A stretch of 64,000 nt of DNA from DATMER01 sp035556715 (GCA_035556715.1 DATMER010000091.1:16658-80657); one strand, 5' to 3'. Counted from the first letter of the stretch, positions 15,295-24,576 are shown. Notes: generated from the sequence alone by a model not told the origin. A program made the numbers and translations.

Positions 15295-16146
15295 TTACTG
15301 GGAGTCGAGGAACTCCTCGATCAGACGCGCGGTCAGCTCGGGATGGCGGGTTTCCTTCTGCGTCATGACCGCTTCGCCGAGATAGTCCCCGTGTCCACCG
15401 GGGAGGATCAGCAGGCGCGCGCCCGAAATCAGGCGCGTCAGCTCGATGGCATGCTCAGGTTTCACGATGTCCTGATCCCCAAGCACGATCAGCGTCGGTG
15501 CGCGGACCGACCGGACCAGGTCGTCGGGTACATCCTTGAAACTCTGCATCCTCGCGGCGTCCTTGTCGTGCATGGTCCTGAGCTTCTGCACGTCCGGGTT
15601 CACCCGCAGGAACGCATCCTTGAGCGGCTGCGGCATGTTCGAGAAGTCTGCCTTCTTGATGAGCTCCCATAGCTGCGGGTGTGCGCCGTCCCGTTTGGTC
15701 ATCGCGGAAGCGAAGACCAGCTTTCGCACGAGATGGGGATGCCGGATGGCGACTTGAAGGGCGATGCTGGCCCCGTTGCTGAACCCGAAGAGGTCCGCCT
15801 TTTCGACCTTGAGGTGCCGGAGGAGGGCCGCGACGTCGTCCGCGGAGGACTCGAAGGTGACCGGCTGGTTGCGGTCGGTCGTGCGGCCGTGCCCCTGCTC
15901 CTCCACGGCGATGACCCTGCGGCTGCCGGCGAAGACCGGGAGCACCCGGCTGAACGTCACGTCGATGGTGGACCCGCCGCCGTGAAGCAGGACGAGCGGA
16001 ACGCCGCCTCCGCGGCCATGCACTTCGTAGTACATCTCGATGCCGTTGACCGCTGCATGGCCGCTCTCGATCGGCCTGGATTGAAGTGCATAGCCGCTGT
16101 TCGCCAAGAGCATGGCAAATACAAACACAGAACCACGCTTTCTCAT
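15295..16146 (-). CDS. Exported alpha/beta hydrolase
   Basis: A 283-residue alpha/beta hydrolase with an N-terminal signal-like segment (MRKRGSVFVFAMLLANSGYA). The oxyanion motif LLHGGGST, nucleophile elbow GFSNGAS (GxSxG), acid in LGDQDIV and His in LPGGHGDY are all present in the right order. ATG 16146 is preceded by GGAG; ATG 16158 or 16218 would only lengthen the leader. It is transcribed divergently from a thioredoxin-reductase-like gene. Substrate is unknown; family members include esterases and C-C hydrolases. Confidence 0.82.
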   Translation of the reverse strand: MRKRGSVFVFAMLLANSGYALQSRPIESGHAAVNGIEMYYEVHGRGGGVPLVLLHGGGSTIDVTFSRVLPVFAGSRRVIAVEEQGHGRTTDRNQPVTFESSADDVAALLRHLKVEKADLFGFSNGASIALQVAIRHPHLVRKLVFASAMTKRDGAHPQLWELIKKADFSNMPQPLKDAFLRVNPDVQKLRTMHDKDAARMQSFKDVPDDLVRSVRAPTLIVLGDQDIVKPEHAIELTRLISGARLLILPGGHGDYLGEAVMTQKETRHPELTARLIEEFLDSQ

Positions 16147-16325
16147 CTTGTGCTCCATCGGGCGCCGCCGCGCCGGGCGGATGCGGCCATTCAGTCTACA
16201 GGAGAAGCACGCCTCCACATCTCAACTGTAGCGGTAGAGATTGATGGCGAGCTTGCCAAAACCTCGCCGATCCGAGAGAAATCGGCGCCCTTCCGCACCG
16301 GCGTGGTTGCCGCTACATTTCGGGC

Positions 16326-17237
16326 ATGACGACTGAGAACCGAACCAGCAAGATGGTGTACGACGCCGTTATCGTGGGAGGCGGCCCGGCTGGGCTGTCT
16401 GCCGCTCTCAATCTCGGCCGCGCGCGCAAGCGGGTGCTGCTCTGCGATGCGGGACCGCGACGCAATGCCGCCGCCGAGCACATCCATGGATTCGTGACGC
16501 AGGACGGTACCACGCCCGAGGAGTTCCGCCGCATCGGGCGCCGGCAGCTCGAACCGTACCCCAATGTCGATGTCCGCGATGCTCCCGTCGAGGAGATTCG
16601 CGGCGAGAGAGGAGCGTTCACCGTGCGTTTGGCCAGCGGCAACGTGGAGGCCCGCCGCATTCTCCTCTGCACGGGAATGGTCGACGAGCTGCCGGACATC
16701 GAAGGCTTTCGAGCGCTGTGGGGCAGATCGATCTTCCAGTGCCCGTACTGCCATGCCTGGGAGGTGCAGGACCAGCGCTTCGGGTTCCTGTCGCCCAATG
16801 TGGATGCGCTCGATTTCGCCCTGTTCCTGCGCGGCTGGACCGGCGACGTCACCGTTCTGACCGATGGCAGGTACGCCGTTCCCCCGGAAATGCGGGAGCG
16901 CCTCACCGGCGGGGGTGTCCGCATCGAGGAGCGCCGCATCGCGCGCCTTTCCGCGAAGGAGGACCGTCTCGATCTCGTCGAATTCACGGACAGCGATCCG
17001 TTGCGCCTCGACGTGCTATTTGCGCGCCCTCCTCAGCGGCAGGTCGCCGTCGTGCAAGCGCTCGGGCTGGATCTGGATTCCGGGGGTTACGTCCGATTGG
17101 ACGAGCGCCGCCAGACCTCGATTCCGGGGATCTACGCGGGGGGAGACCTCATCACCTCCGCGCAGAGCGCGGTGCTCGCGGCGGCCTCCGGAGTCCAGGC
17201 CGCGGCGATGATCAACCATGAGCTCACGCTACTGTAA
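16326..17237 (+). CDS. Thioredoxin-reductase-like FAD/NAD(P) oxidoreductase
   Basis: A 303-residue pyridine-nucleotide disulfide oxidoreductase. It has the FAD-binding GGGPAGLSAALNLGRA near residue 18, a redox-type CPYC motif in FQCPYCHAWEVQ, and the second FAD motif IPGIYAGGDLIT near the C-terminus. In many homologues these proteins are encoded with an anti-sigma or Rrf2-type partner and act as flavoprotein disulfide reductases, often of bacillithiol/thioredoxin-like substrates. The NADPH-domain glycine motif (GxGxxA) is not evident (FLSPNVDALDF), so the electron donor is uncertain. The gene stop lies inside the terminal repeat of a MITE. Confidence 0.78.
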   Translation: MTTENRTSKMVYDAVIVGGGPAGLSAALNLGRARKRVLLCDAGPRRNAAAEHIHGFVTQDGTTPEEFRRIGRRQLEPYPNVDVRDAPVEEIRGERGAFTVRLASGNVEARRILLCTGMVDELPDIEGFRALWGRSIFQCPYCHAWEVQDQRFGFLSPNVDALDFALFLRGWTGDVTVLTDGRYAVPPEMRERLTGGGVRIEERRIARLSAKEDRLDLVEFTDSDPLRLDVLFARPPQRQVAVVQALGLDLDSGGYVRLDERRQTSIPGIYAGGDLITSAQSAVLAAASGVQAAAMINHELTLL

Positions 17238-17516
17238 GGGCTCGTCACAGAATAAGTGCCTCATCTGTGGGCTCTCGCTCGCGGAGTCGCCACTGCCCAC
17301 CGACCGTACCCAGGTGCCGACGAACGGCACTGGGCGCGCCGGCGTCTCGCCGGCTTGAAGACATGGGCCGAAGGCCCGGCCTTATTGACGAGCGGGGCTG
17401 GGCCGCGCCTGCCGCACCACCGTGGATGCGGGGAGTGTGGGCCGGCGAGACGCCGGCGCTCCCAGTGGACGACGCTTAACCCTCAGTCCTGAAGCACTTA
17501 TTCTGTGACGAGCCCT
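17237..17516. mobile_element. MITE-like element with 23-bp perfect terminal inverted repeats
   Basis: AGGGCTCGTCACAGAATAAG... at 17237-17259 is repeated exactly in inverse orientation at 17494-17516. The ~280-bp interior has no transposase but carries the CGCCGGCGTCTCGCCGGC-type palindromes also seen after argR. Both neighbouring genes end within the element: the flavoprotein stop (TAA 17235-17237) touches the left end and the AraC gene reads its last codons from the right end. Confidence 0.82.
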
Positions 17517-18331
17517 AAGTGTGCCTTCGCCGCACGCCAGGCGGCCGGCGTAGCGCCGTGCGCCCGCTGGAACATCCGGATGAAGTGAGTCGGATCGGCA
17601 TAGCCAACCCGCTCGGCCACGTCGTCGACCCTCTCGTCCGAGTGCAGGAGGAGACGCCGGGCCTCGGCCATCCGCCCGGCGATGATCCAATCCACCGCGC
17701 TTCTGCCGGTGGCCCGCGTGAGAGCCGTGGTGACGTAGGCCGGGCTGCGTCCCACCGCTTTCGCAACCTCCTTCAGCGTCAGAGGGCGAAGGCAATTCCG
17801 CTCGATGAAGGCAAGGCTTTCCGCAACCACGCCCTTCGGGCTCGAAGCCTCGGAGCCCCATCGCGCAGCGCGCCGGATCTCATTCAGGACAAGCGTCAGG
17901 AGGCTGCGCTGAACCGCGTGCGGCTCGCCGCGCCGCTTCGGATCGGTAGCCTCTTCCAGCTCCTGAAAGAGGCTCTCCAGGAACGAATGGCGCTCCGGGG
18001 GAATCCGCACGACGGCCGACGCGCCCGAGCGCACTTTTTCGAACGGCTCGAGGAGGCTTCCCGAATCCTCCGCGGCAAAACAGGGAACACAGAAGCCGAG
18101 GCCCCAGAATTCAGGCCGCTGAGCTTCGACGCGCCGGTGCGGCTCTCCGGCCGGGACGACAAGAACGTCTCCGGGTTCCAGCGTCCACCGCCCACGCTGC
18201 TCCATGAGCGCCCGTCCGCCCGTGTAGAAGGCCACGGCCGCATATGAGTGCGTCACCGGTGTCCGGCGCGGATGCGGATCGTCCATCGATCTTCTCGCGA
18301 CGAAAATCGGCGCGTCGGTATCGCGTTCCAT
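17498..18331 (-). CDS. AraC-family transcriptional regulator (3' end supplied by MITE)
   Basis: A 277-residue regulator. The N-terminal cupin-like sensor (about 30-130) includes WTLEPGDVLVVPAGEPHR and EFWGLGFCVPCF. The C-terminal ~100 residues form the double helix-turn-helix: RPLTLKEVAKAVGRSPAYVTTALTRATG and VDDVAERVGYADPTHFIRMFQRAHGATPAAWR. ATG 18331 is chosen because upstream codons lie in a region with no domain similarity. The last residues (GLVTE) and the TAA stop are encoded by the right terminal repeat of the MITE, so the original C-terminus was replaced. The target may be the divergent or neighbouring oxidoreductase (inference). Confidence 0.82.
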   Translation of the reverse strand: MERDTDAPIFVARRSMDDPHPRRTPVTHSYAAVAFYTGGRALMEQRGRWTLEPGDVLVVPAGEPHRRVEAQRPEFWGLGFCVPCFAAEDSGSLLEPFEKVRSGASAVVRIPPERHSFLESLFQELEEATDPKRRGEPHAVQRSLLTLVLNEIRRAARWGSEASSPKGVVAESLAFIERNCLRPLTLKEVAKAVGRSPAYVTTALTRATGRSAVDWIIAGRMAEARRLLLHSDERVDDVAERVGYADPTHFIRMFQRAHGATPAAWRAAKAHLGLVTE

Positions 18332-18609
18332 GGATCGAACATACGATGACCGTGGCGGGTTGGGCAAGCTTCGGCCCGTGCTCTGCCCCGAAGGGCAGGA
18401 CATAGAGATCCCATGAGCGGCGGGCCGCCTCTCGGCCCGCCGAACCTCATGGGTCCATCGGTTGTCAAAGAACGCGGAAAAGCGCGAGCCGGCCACCTGC
18501 CCCGCCTTCCAATGCCATGCCGTTCTACGAGTGTGGATTCACTTCCGTCTAGACGCTTCTGCCCGGCGCGTCGTATGCCTGTCCAGCAGGTCATACAAGG
18601 AGGCGCGAG

Positions 18610-18864
18610 ATGGTGACGGTACTTCTCTTCTACATGAGCTTTCCCATGCTGCAGACCCCGAGCAGCCAGGTGCCCGGCTTGAAGGTGCAGTACACCGTCC
18701 CCGAGATCGACGAGTCAGGGTCCAGCTCGGCAGATCGAGGCAGTGCTCCGGCAAGGAGGAGCGCAGCCGTTCTGCCGCCGACCGTGGAAGCCGGATCCGG
18801 AAGAAAGCCCCCCGGAGCCGCCTTCAGTCCTCGACACACCCACCTCCTCCGATTTCGCTCCTGA
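18610..18864 (+). CDS. Conserved short ORF of the dispersed element (84 aa), function unknown
   Basis: ATG 18610 has a strong ribosome site (AAGGAGG, 6 bases upstream). The product begins with a hydrophobic stretch (VTVLLFYMSFPMLQT) and ends LLRFRS. The second copy at 53166-53402 encodes a 78-residue relative sharing MSFPxLQTxSSxVP, xQxTVPxI, SAD and the C-terminal LLRFRS. The six-codon length difference is made of in-frame indels, and start and stop are kept in both, which favours translation. There are no Cys residues. It could be a small exported peptide or a leader of the array transcript. I know of no family for it. Confidence 0.55.
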   Translation: MVTVLLFYMSFPMLQTPSSQVPGLKVQYTVPEIDESGSSSADRGSAPARRSAAVLPPTVEAGSGRKPPGAAFSPRHTHLLRFRS

Positions 18865-18949
18865 CAAGTAAGCAGTCTCCCCTTTCCTGCCGGCACACGC
18901 CCCCGCTTTTCACTCCCCTCCGCATGCCGCTCTGCCTGTCCGCGCGGCG

Positions 18950-19250
18950 TTGACCCGTCGAAAATTTCGTTGAGCCGTCGAAAGTTCTATTTAGCGGTCC
19001 AGAGCAACTCTGGACGCCTAATTCTTCGATTGAGCCGTCCAAAGTTTTGCTGACGCGTTCGGTGGAACTTTTACGCGTCGCGAGAAACTCTGACGCGTTC
19101 AAAATTTCGTTGAGCCGTCGATTCTCCCGTTTAGCCGTCGATTCTTCCGCTGAGCCGTCGAAAGTTCCGCTGAGCCGTCCAGCGAAACTTTGAGCGATCC
19201 AGAGTAACTCTGGACGCCTAAAAATTTCGTTTACGCGTCGAGAGCGCCAA
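18950..19250. repeat. 20-bp-period array C (core TTGAGCCGTCGAAAGTTCCG)
   Basis: About 15 contiguous units, mostly 20 bp, such as TTGAGCCGTCGAAAGTTCTA, TTGAGCCGTCGATTCTCCCG and CTGAGCCGTCCAGCGAAACT. Two units are longer and contain a small hairpin (CCAGAG-N3-CTCTGG at about 19000 and 19199), each followed by a short unit beginning ACGCCTAA. The order of unit types matches the array at 53.5 kb unit by unit, so units have individual identity and are not homogenised. Confidence 0.9.
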
Positions 19251-19334
19251 AACGAGCGCTCCGCGAGCTGCTTCCCTGCTCCTGCGCGACATGCTGCGCA
19301 CTGGTTCCCAGGAGAATGGTAGCATCCGATCGAG

Positions 19335-19717
19335 ATGCAGACGTCCAAAATGACAACCAGGTCGACTGCGAAGACCATCGACGAGTACATCGCCGAATTC
19401 CCGCCCGAGACTCGGAGGGTGCTGGAAGAGCTGCGAGCCCTCATCAAGGCATCGGCGCCCGGCGCGACCGAGAAGATCAGCTACGCGATCCCCACCTTCT
19501 ACCTGAACGGGAATCTGGTGCACTTCGCTGGCTACGCGAAGCACATCGGCTTCTATCCAGGGGCGAGCGGGATCGAGGTGTTCAAGGAAAAGCTCAAGCC
19601 ATACAAGAGCGCGAAAGGCTCGGTGCAGCTCCTCTTGGACAGCCGTTGCCCACGGACCTGATCCGCCGGATCGTCGAATTTAGGGTCGAAGAGAACACCG
19701 GCAAGGCCTCGAAATAG
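19335..19717 (+). pseudogene. DUF1801 (YdhG-like) gene with a frameshift
   Basis: From ATG 19335 the frame encodes KTIDEYIAEFPPETRRVLEELRALI, TEKISYAIPTFYLNG and HIGFYPGASGIEVF, the DUF1801 fold, up to KGSVQLLLD near 19640. There it leaves the family and stops at 19661. The expected ending (QPLPTDLIRRIVEFRVEEN) continues in the +1 frame to TAG at 19715-19717. One missing base in the GCTCCTCTTGG stretch explains this. It is either a recent pseudogene or an assembly error. It lies 85 bp after array C. Confidence 0.8.
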
Positions 19718-19726
19718 GGCTTTGTT

Positions 19727-21802
19727 TCAGAGCGCGAGCCCGGGATCGCCTTCGAGGATGCGCCGCTCGAGGCGGGGCCGCTCGCCCGGGCGCCACATGG
19801 GCACGCGGTGGACGACCCGATAGCGGAGCGGTCCTCCGTCCGCGCCCGGGCTGCGTTCGAGCGGCCGCGGGATGCAGACGAACTCGCATTCGACGGCATC
19901 CGCCGTCAGGTGCAACGTGGCATAGCCGTGGCCGCCCATGTCGAGGAAGGAGACGTGTGGCGCCAGGTCCGGGTTCGACGCGCGGCGGGCGCGCTCGGCA
20001 TCCCCGCTGTGCTGGTACTCCAGGCAGGCACGCACGCCGTGATGCATCAGGAGGTTCACCATGGGCTGCATCTTTCCGCTGACCTCAGACATGTAGAGGG
20101 CGCGGAGGGGGTGATCCTTGGGGAAGCGATGCTCGAAGGCTTCCACGAGACCGGGCGCGGAGATGGAGCCGGTGATGAAGGCGGCGCCGACCGGCTCGAA
20201 GGCGGCGGGGGGTAGCGACTTCGCGGCGAGCCCCGCCCAGAAGCTGTGCCGGTCACCCGAGACGGTCACGAATCCGGTGATGCCCGCGTCGCGCACCGTG
20301 TCGTAGATCTGGCCGCGTTCCGTGTAAGCCGTGCCCCAGTCGCCCCCGCCGCCGAAGCAGGCGTAGCCGGCGCCGGGCCAGGGCTTTCCCAGTCCCGGAG
20401 GCAGGTTCTGCGGATCGGCGCGCCAGTCCAGGGTACCCAGGGAGTTGCCCCACACCTTCCAGGTCGCGCCCGACGCGCGCACCCGGTCGAGGAACCACGC
20501 CTTCTGACTGGCGCCGAGGATGGTCAGGGGCGCCCCGTCCTTGCGGAAGTTCGGCACCTGGACATCGCCGTACCGGATGGTCTCCGGCGGCCGGCCCTCC
20601 GCCCAGGCCCGCCCGGCGTCGAGGATCGCCAGGTTCTCCTGCGGGAAGAGCTCCGGGAAGTCGTCGCTGCGGAGAGGCCGCGCTTCTTCCCGGAGGTCTG
20701 GCACCGCGGAGCGATAGCTGTGCTGATCGGTGATGAGGAGCTCCAGGTACCGACCCCAGCGAACGGTTCGATAGGCCGTGAGGCTGCCGAGCGCGGCGAG
20801 GTTGTTCGGCTCCTGCCCCAGACCCTGTTCGTCATAGCGCTCGACGGGCGCATTTCTCACCTGCGGCGGATCGAAGCGCTCGAGCGACGGACCGCCCGCG
20901 TGGCTCACCCGCGCCGGCTGATACTCGAACCACGCCTGATTGGCCATTACCTTGATCGCCTGGGCCGGGCGCGACTTGCCGTCGAAGATCTGGAACGACT
21001 GCCAGCCCATCCAGGAGAACTCGTGGTTGTCCCACATCGGAACGAAGGGCAGCCGCGCCCGCGCATCCTGCAGGTCCGGGTCCCGGAGGTAGGCGCGATA
21101 GAGCGCGCGATAATCGGCGAGGGTCGCCGGCACCCGGAAGCTTGAAACCTTCTCGCCGTCGGGAAAGCGGATGGCGTCGCGCAGCCGGCGGTCGTAGCGG
21201 TGTCCGCCGGGGACTTCCTCCGGGTATTGCACGACCTCGTAGACGAAGTCGCCGAGGTGCAGCACGAACGCGAGCTGGTCCTCGGGCGCGGCTCGCTCGT
21301 CCTCGAAGATCATGCGCCGGTAGGCGTTCTGCGCCCCCTCGCAGATGTTCTGGCAACTGACGAAGGCGAAGCGCACGGGCCGCGGATCGTCGTCGGCCGG
21401 CGCGGTCCGGGTGCGTCCGATCCGGCTGCCCCCACCGTTCTGGTCCAGGAATCGATACCAGTATGCTTGAGCCGGCCGCAGCCCGGTCACCAGGACGCGA
21501 CAGGTGTGGTCGGCGGCCAGGAGGGCGACCGTGGGCGCCGTGGCGACCACGCGCTCGAAGTCCGGGTCCTCGGCCACTTCCACAGTCAGCGCGAAGGACG
21601 CCTCGGATCCCCCCGCAGAGGCGCGCGTCCAGAGGAGGATGGTGTCAGGGCCGGGATCGCCCGAGGCGACGCCTTCGGCGAACAGGTCGCGGCGCTCGAC
21701 CCAGCGCGAGCGCGAGCGCATGGCCCGAGGCCCTGCGCAAGCCCAAGTCGCCCCCATCGCGGCTGCGGCTGCGATGAATTCCCTGCGTGTAAGACGAGCC
21801 AT
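19727..21802 (-). CDS. phoD: PhoD-family alkaline phosphatase/phosphodiesterase, Tat-exported
   Basis: A 691-residue protein. ATG 21802 starts MARLTRREFIAAAAAMG, a twin-arginine signal. A PhoD N-terminal domain (FAEGVASGDPGPDTILLWTRAS, and GLRPAQAYWYRFLDQNG) precedes the metallophosphatase core, with VSCQNI, LHLGDFVYE, MWDNHEFSW and GFVTVSGDRHSFW carrying the metal ligands. PhoD enzymes release phosphate from organic esters outside the cytoplasm, which fits the Pho-controlled block 8 kb upstream, but no clear Pho box precedes this gene. The family usually binds Ca2+ and Fe3+ (known for relatives, not visible here). Confidence 0.9.
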   Translation of the reverse strand: MARLTRREFIAAAAAMGATWACAGPRAMRSRSRWVERRDLFAEGVASGDPGPDTILLWTRASAGGSEASFALTVEVAEDPDFERVVATAPTVALLAADHTCRVLVTGLRPAQAYWYRFLDQNGGGSRIGRTRTAPADDDPRPVRFAFVSCQNICEGAQNAYRRMIFEDERAAPEDQLAFVLHLGDFVYEVVQYPEEVPGGHRYDRRLRDAIRFPDGEKVSSFRVPATLADYRALYRAYLRDPDLQDARARLPFVPMWDNHEFSWMGWQSFQIFDGKSRPAQAIKVMANQAWFEYQPARVSHAGGPSLERFDPPQVRNAPVERYDEQGLGQEPNNLAALGSLTAYRTVRWGRYLELLITDQHSYRSAVPDLREEARPLRSDDFPELFPQENLAILDAGRAWAEGRPPETIRYGDVQVPNFRKDGAPLTILGASQKAWFLDRVRASGATWKVWGNSLGTLDWRADPQNLPPGLGKPWPGAGYACFGGGGDWGTAYTERGQIYDTVRDAGITGFVTVSGDRHSFWAGLAAKSLPPAAFEPVGAAFITGSISAPGLVEAFEHRFPKDHPLRALYMSEVSGKMQPMVNLLMHHGVRACLEYQHSGDAERARRASNPDLAPHVSFLDMGGHGYATLHLTADAVECEFVCIPRPLERSPGADGGPLRYRVVHRVPMWRPGERPRLERRILEGDPGLAL

Positions 21803-21932
21803 GGGCCCCAGTTTAGCGGCCTGCACCGGGTCTTTGCCAGCGGCTGGGCGCAGCTCGGATGAATCTTCTATGCCATAATGACAAACCGCCGAAAAGCTTG
21901 CGGCGGGACAAAGTGGCCGCTAATATGTCGCA

Positions 21933-23228
21933 ATGACAAGAGACGACTGGCGGTTCCTCCCCCCCGCTCTCCGCTGCAGTCTCGTCTTCCTCCTGGCCCT
22001 GGCTTCCGCTGATCGAGCCACGGCCGCTACCTTCTCCGTCACCAATTTCAACGATGCCGGACCGGGCAGCCTCCGCCAGGCGGTGCTCAGCGCCAACGCG
22101 GCGCCAGGCCCTGACGAGGTCACCTTCCCGGGGCTAACGGGAACGATCACGCTCACTTCGGGCGCGATCACGATCGCAGACCCTCTTGTCGTCAATGGCC
22201 CCGGGGCCGGGGTGATCACGGTGAGCGGCAACGATCTGTCCGGGATCTTCTTCGTGCAGAGCGCGGCCATGACGGAAATCGAGGTCACGTTGTCAGGTCT
22301 GACCCTGACGCGGGGCCGTTCGTTCTTCGGGGGCGGGGCGGTCATCGCGATCGAAGAGAACCTCACGATCCTCGACAGCGTGATTTCGGACAGCAGGACC
22401 GGGCTCCTCTTCGATCCGATCTCGGAAGGGTGTGGCGGCAATGTCGCACAGCAAGGAGGGATTCTGCGGATCGAGGACAGCACGCTGACCGGAGGCAATG
22501 CCGAAGGCGTCGGAGGTTCGACGGGCGGCAACCTGTGCATCCTGGACGGGAGTCTGATCCTGGAGAGGAGCACCCTCTCCGGAGGTACCGCCAACCTGGG
22601 CGGCGGCCTCTCCCTGCGCGACTCGACGGCGATGATCTTCTCCTCGACGATTTCCGGGAACCAGGCCCTGAATTCAGGGGGAGGGATTTACGTCGAGCTC
22701 GAAGGTGCTCTGTCAATGCGCCTGACCACCATCTCGAACAACACGGCGGGCGATGAGGGAGGCAGCCTTCTGGTCTTCGACTCCTCGTCCTTTGTCCAAC
22801 TCGACCACGTGATCGCGGCCAACGGAGCCCCCGAGGACATCGCCAGCCTCGGCCAGGTCCCGGCGGCGATCCTGGCGAACTACAGCCTGATCGAAAACCC
22901 CGGGGACACGGTCCTGGGGGGCATCAACAACCTGGTCGGAACTGACCCCCTCCTCGGCCCGCTCGCCAATTATGGCGGCCCCACCCTGACCCACGCTCCG
23001 CTCCCGGGCAGCCCGGTGATCGACACCGGCGACCCGGTCATCCCCCTCCCGCCTCCGACGGACCAGCGCGGGTTCCCGCGCATCGTCGGTCCGGCGATCG
23101 ACCGGGGGTCCGTCGAGGTGCAGGGACAGCTCGACATCAGTGAGGTGCCGACGCTGTCGCAGATGGGGATCTTCTTCCTCACTACGCTGCTCCTCGTTGC
23201 GGGGGTCTGGAAGCTGCGCGGGCTCTGA
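21933..23228 (+). CDS. Secreted parallel beta-helix protein with IPTL-CTERM-type sorting tail
   Basis: A 431-residue exported protein. After a signal peptide ending TAAT comes the FSVTNFNDAGPGSLRQAVLSANA motif typical of polymorphic-membrane/beta-helix surface proteins. The middle has repeated right-handed beta-helix turns (STLSGGTANLGGGLSLRDST, TTISNNTAGDEGGSLLVF). The C-terminus ends VPTLSQMGIFFLTTLLLVAGVWKLRGL-like: a PTLS motif, one membrane helix and basic residues, matching the IPTL-CTERM sorting signal. It is likely anchored or processed at the cell surface. Adhesion or polysaccharide binding is possible but unproven. Confidence 0.8.
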   Translation: MTRDDWRFLPPALRCSLVFLLALASADRATAATFSVTNFNDAGPGSLRQAVLSANAAPGPDEVTFPGLTGTITLTSGAITIADPLVVNGPGAGVITVSGNDLSGIFFVQSAAMTEIEVTLSGLTLTRGRSFFGGGAVIAIEENLTILDSVISDSRTGLLFDPISEGCGGNVAQQGGILRIEDSTLTGGNAEGVGGSTGGNLCILDGSLILERSTLSGGTANLGGGLSLRDSTAMIFSSTISGNQALNSGGGIYVELEGALSMRLTTISNNTAGDEGGSLLVFDSSSFVQLDHVIAANGAPEDIASLGQVPAAILANYSLIENPGDTVLGGINNLVGTDPLLGPLANYGGPTLTHAPLPGSPVIDTGDPVIPLPPPTDQRGFPRIVGPAIDRGSVEVQGQLDISEVPTLSQMGIFFLTTLLLVAGVWKLRGL

Positions 23229-23229
23229 T

Positions 23230-24576
23230 TCAACCGGCCGGCGGCTCGATCCTCTGCACCAGCACCTTGTCGACCCGCCGGTCGTCCATGTCCAGCACCT
23301 CGAACCGGAGGCCGCGCCACTCGAAGCGGTCTCCGGTCTGGGGGATGCGGCCCAGCCGCCCCATGACGAACCCGCCCACGGTCTGGTAGTCATCCAGATC
23401 CTCGGCCTCCGCCGGGCCGAGACGGAGCAGGCGCGCCATGTCGAGCGCCGGGAGCGTCCCATCCAGCAGCCAGGAGCCGTCCTCGCGCTGCAGGAACATG
23501 GGCTCGGGCTCCTCCAGCGTGGGGAGGTCGCCCACCAGGGCCTCCAGCACGTCGTTGAGCGTCACCAGTCCCTCGATTCCGCCGTACTCGTCCAGCACCA
23601 GGGCCAGGTGGCCGCCGGTCTGCCGGAAGCGCTCCACCGCCTTGAGCACGGACGCGTGCTCCGGCAGGTAGAGAGGCTCCAGGAGGAGGGACCGCAGGTC
23701 AGGCTCCCTCTCCCCCTCCACGCACCGGGTCCAGAGATCCCGGACGGAGACGATCCCGAGGACCCGGTCGGGCGTGCCCTCGTACACGGGGAAGAAGAAG
23801 TAGCCGCTCTCCAGCATCTTCCGGAGGTTGATCTCCGGCGGGTCCGCGACGTTCAGCGCCACCACGTCGCGGCGGTGAGTGACCAGCTCGCCCACCCGGC
23901 GCTCCCCCAGGACGAGCGCGCGCGCCACGATGTCCCTCTCCCCCTTCTCGAACACTCCCGCCCGCGTCCCCAGGTCCAGGAGGATGCGGATCTCCTCCTC
24001 GGTAACCGGAGGCTCGGTCGAGGGGCGGGAGCCCAGGAGACGGAGGACGAGCCGGCTCGACAGGTCGAGGAGGTAGACGGCGGGCGCGGAGATCCTGGAG
24101 AGGATGCGCAGAGGGCGGGCCAGCAGCGAGGCCAGGGCCTCGGGCCGTTGCAGCGCGAGCTGCTTGGGCACCAGCTCGCCCACGATCAGGGAGAGATAGG
24201 TGATCACCATCACCACCACCACCACCGCGACCGCCTCGCCGTACTCGCCGATCCAGGGGAGGCGGGTGAACCAGGGCGCCAGCTCTTCGGCCAGGGTGGC
24301 GCCGCCGAAGGCGCCCGCCAGGATCCCGACCAGGGTGATGCCGATCTGCACGGTCGAGAGCAGCCGGCTCGGGTCCCTGGCGAGCTCCAGAGCGACCCGG
24401 GCCCCCTTGTCCCCCCGGTCGGCACGCTGCTTCAAGCGCGCTTTCCGCGCGGAGACGAGCGCGAGCTCGGACATCGCCAGGACCCCGTTGAACAGGATCA
24501 GCAGAAGGATCAAGACGATCTCGGTGGCGATGGTAATGCGTTCTCCTACATCCTCATCCGCAGGAAGGCCATCCAT
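23230..24576 (-). CDS. CNNM/CorC (HlyC-like) membrane protein with CBS domains
   Basis: A 448-residue protein. An N-terminal DUF21/CNNM transmembrane domain (EIVLILLLILFNGVLAMSELALVSARK, GELVPKQLALQRPE) is followed by two CBS domains (about 215-335, including YFFFPVYEGTPDRVLGIVSVRDLW and HLALVLDEYGGIEGLVTLNDVLEALVG) and a CorC/HlyC C-terminal domain (TVGGFVMGRLGRIPQTGDRFEW). Relatives transport or regulate Mg2+/Co2+ or Na+. ATG 24576 overlaps the end of the upstream gene by 31 bases, so it is coupled to the metal-handling operon on the same strand. Confidence 0.88.
   Translation of the reverse strand: MDGLPADEDVGERITIATEIVLILLLILFNGVLAMSELALVSARKARLKQRADRGDKGARVALELARDPSRLLSTVQIGITLVGILAGAFGGATLAEELAPWFTRLPWIGEYGEAVAVVVVVMVITYLSLIVGELVPKQLALQRPEALASLLARPLRILSRISAPAVYLLDLSSRLVLRLLGSRPSTEPPVTEEEIRILLDLGTRAGVFEKGERDIVARALVLGERRVGELVTHRRDVVALNVADPPEINLRKMLESGYFFFPVYEGTPDRVLGIVSVRDLWTRCVEGEREPDLRSLLLEPLYLPEHASVLKAVERFRQTGGHLALVLDEYGGIEGLVTLNDVLEALVGDLPTLEEPEPMFLQREDGSWLLDGTLPALDMARLLRLGPAEAEDLDDYQTVGGFVMGRLGRIPQTGDRFEWRGLRFEVLDMDDRRVDKVLVQRIEPPAG

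Larger units (their letters stand above)
18410..19250 (+). mobile_element. Dispersed composite element, copy 1: hairpin, short ORF, 20-bp array
   Basis: This ~840-bp unit is collinear with 52965-53776. Its parts are: a hairpin at 18410-18453 (outer arms CCCATGAG/CTCATGGG, inner arms CGGCGGGCC/GGCCCGCCG); a conserved segment with GTCAAAGAAC and TTCCGTCTAGACGC; a ribosome site AAGGAGG and an 84-codon frame (18610-18864); a conserved linker (CCCGCTTTTC...GCCGCTC); and a 20-bp-period array (18950-19250). There is no transposase and no obvious target duplication. Both copies have the same orientation and start just upstream of a divergently transcribed minus-strand gene. Confidence 0.85.
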
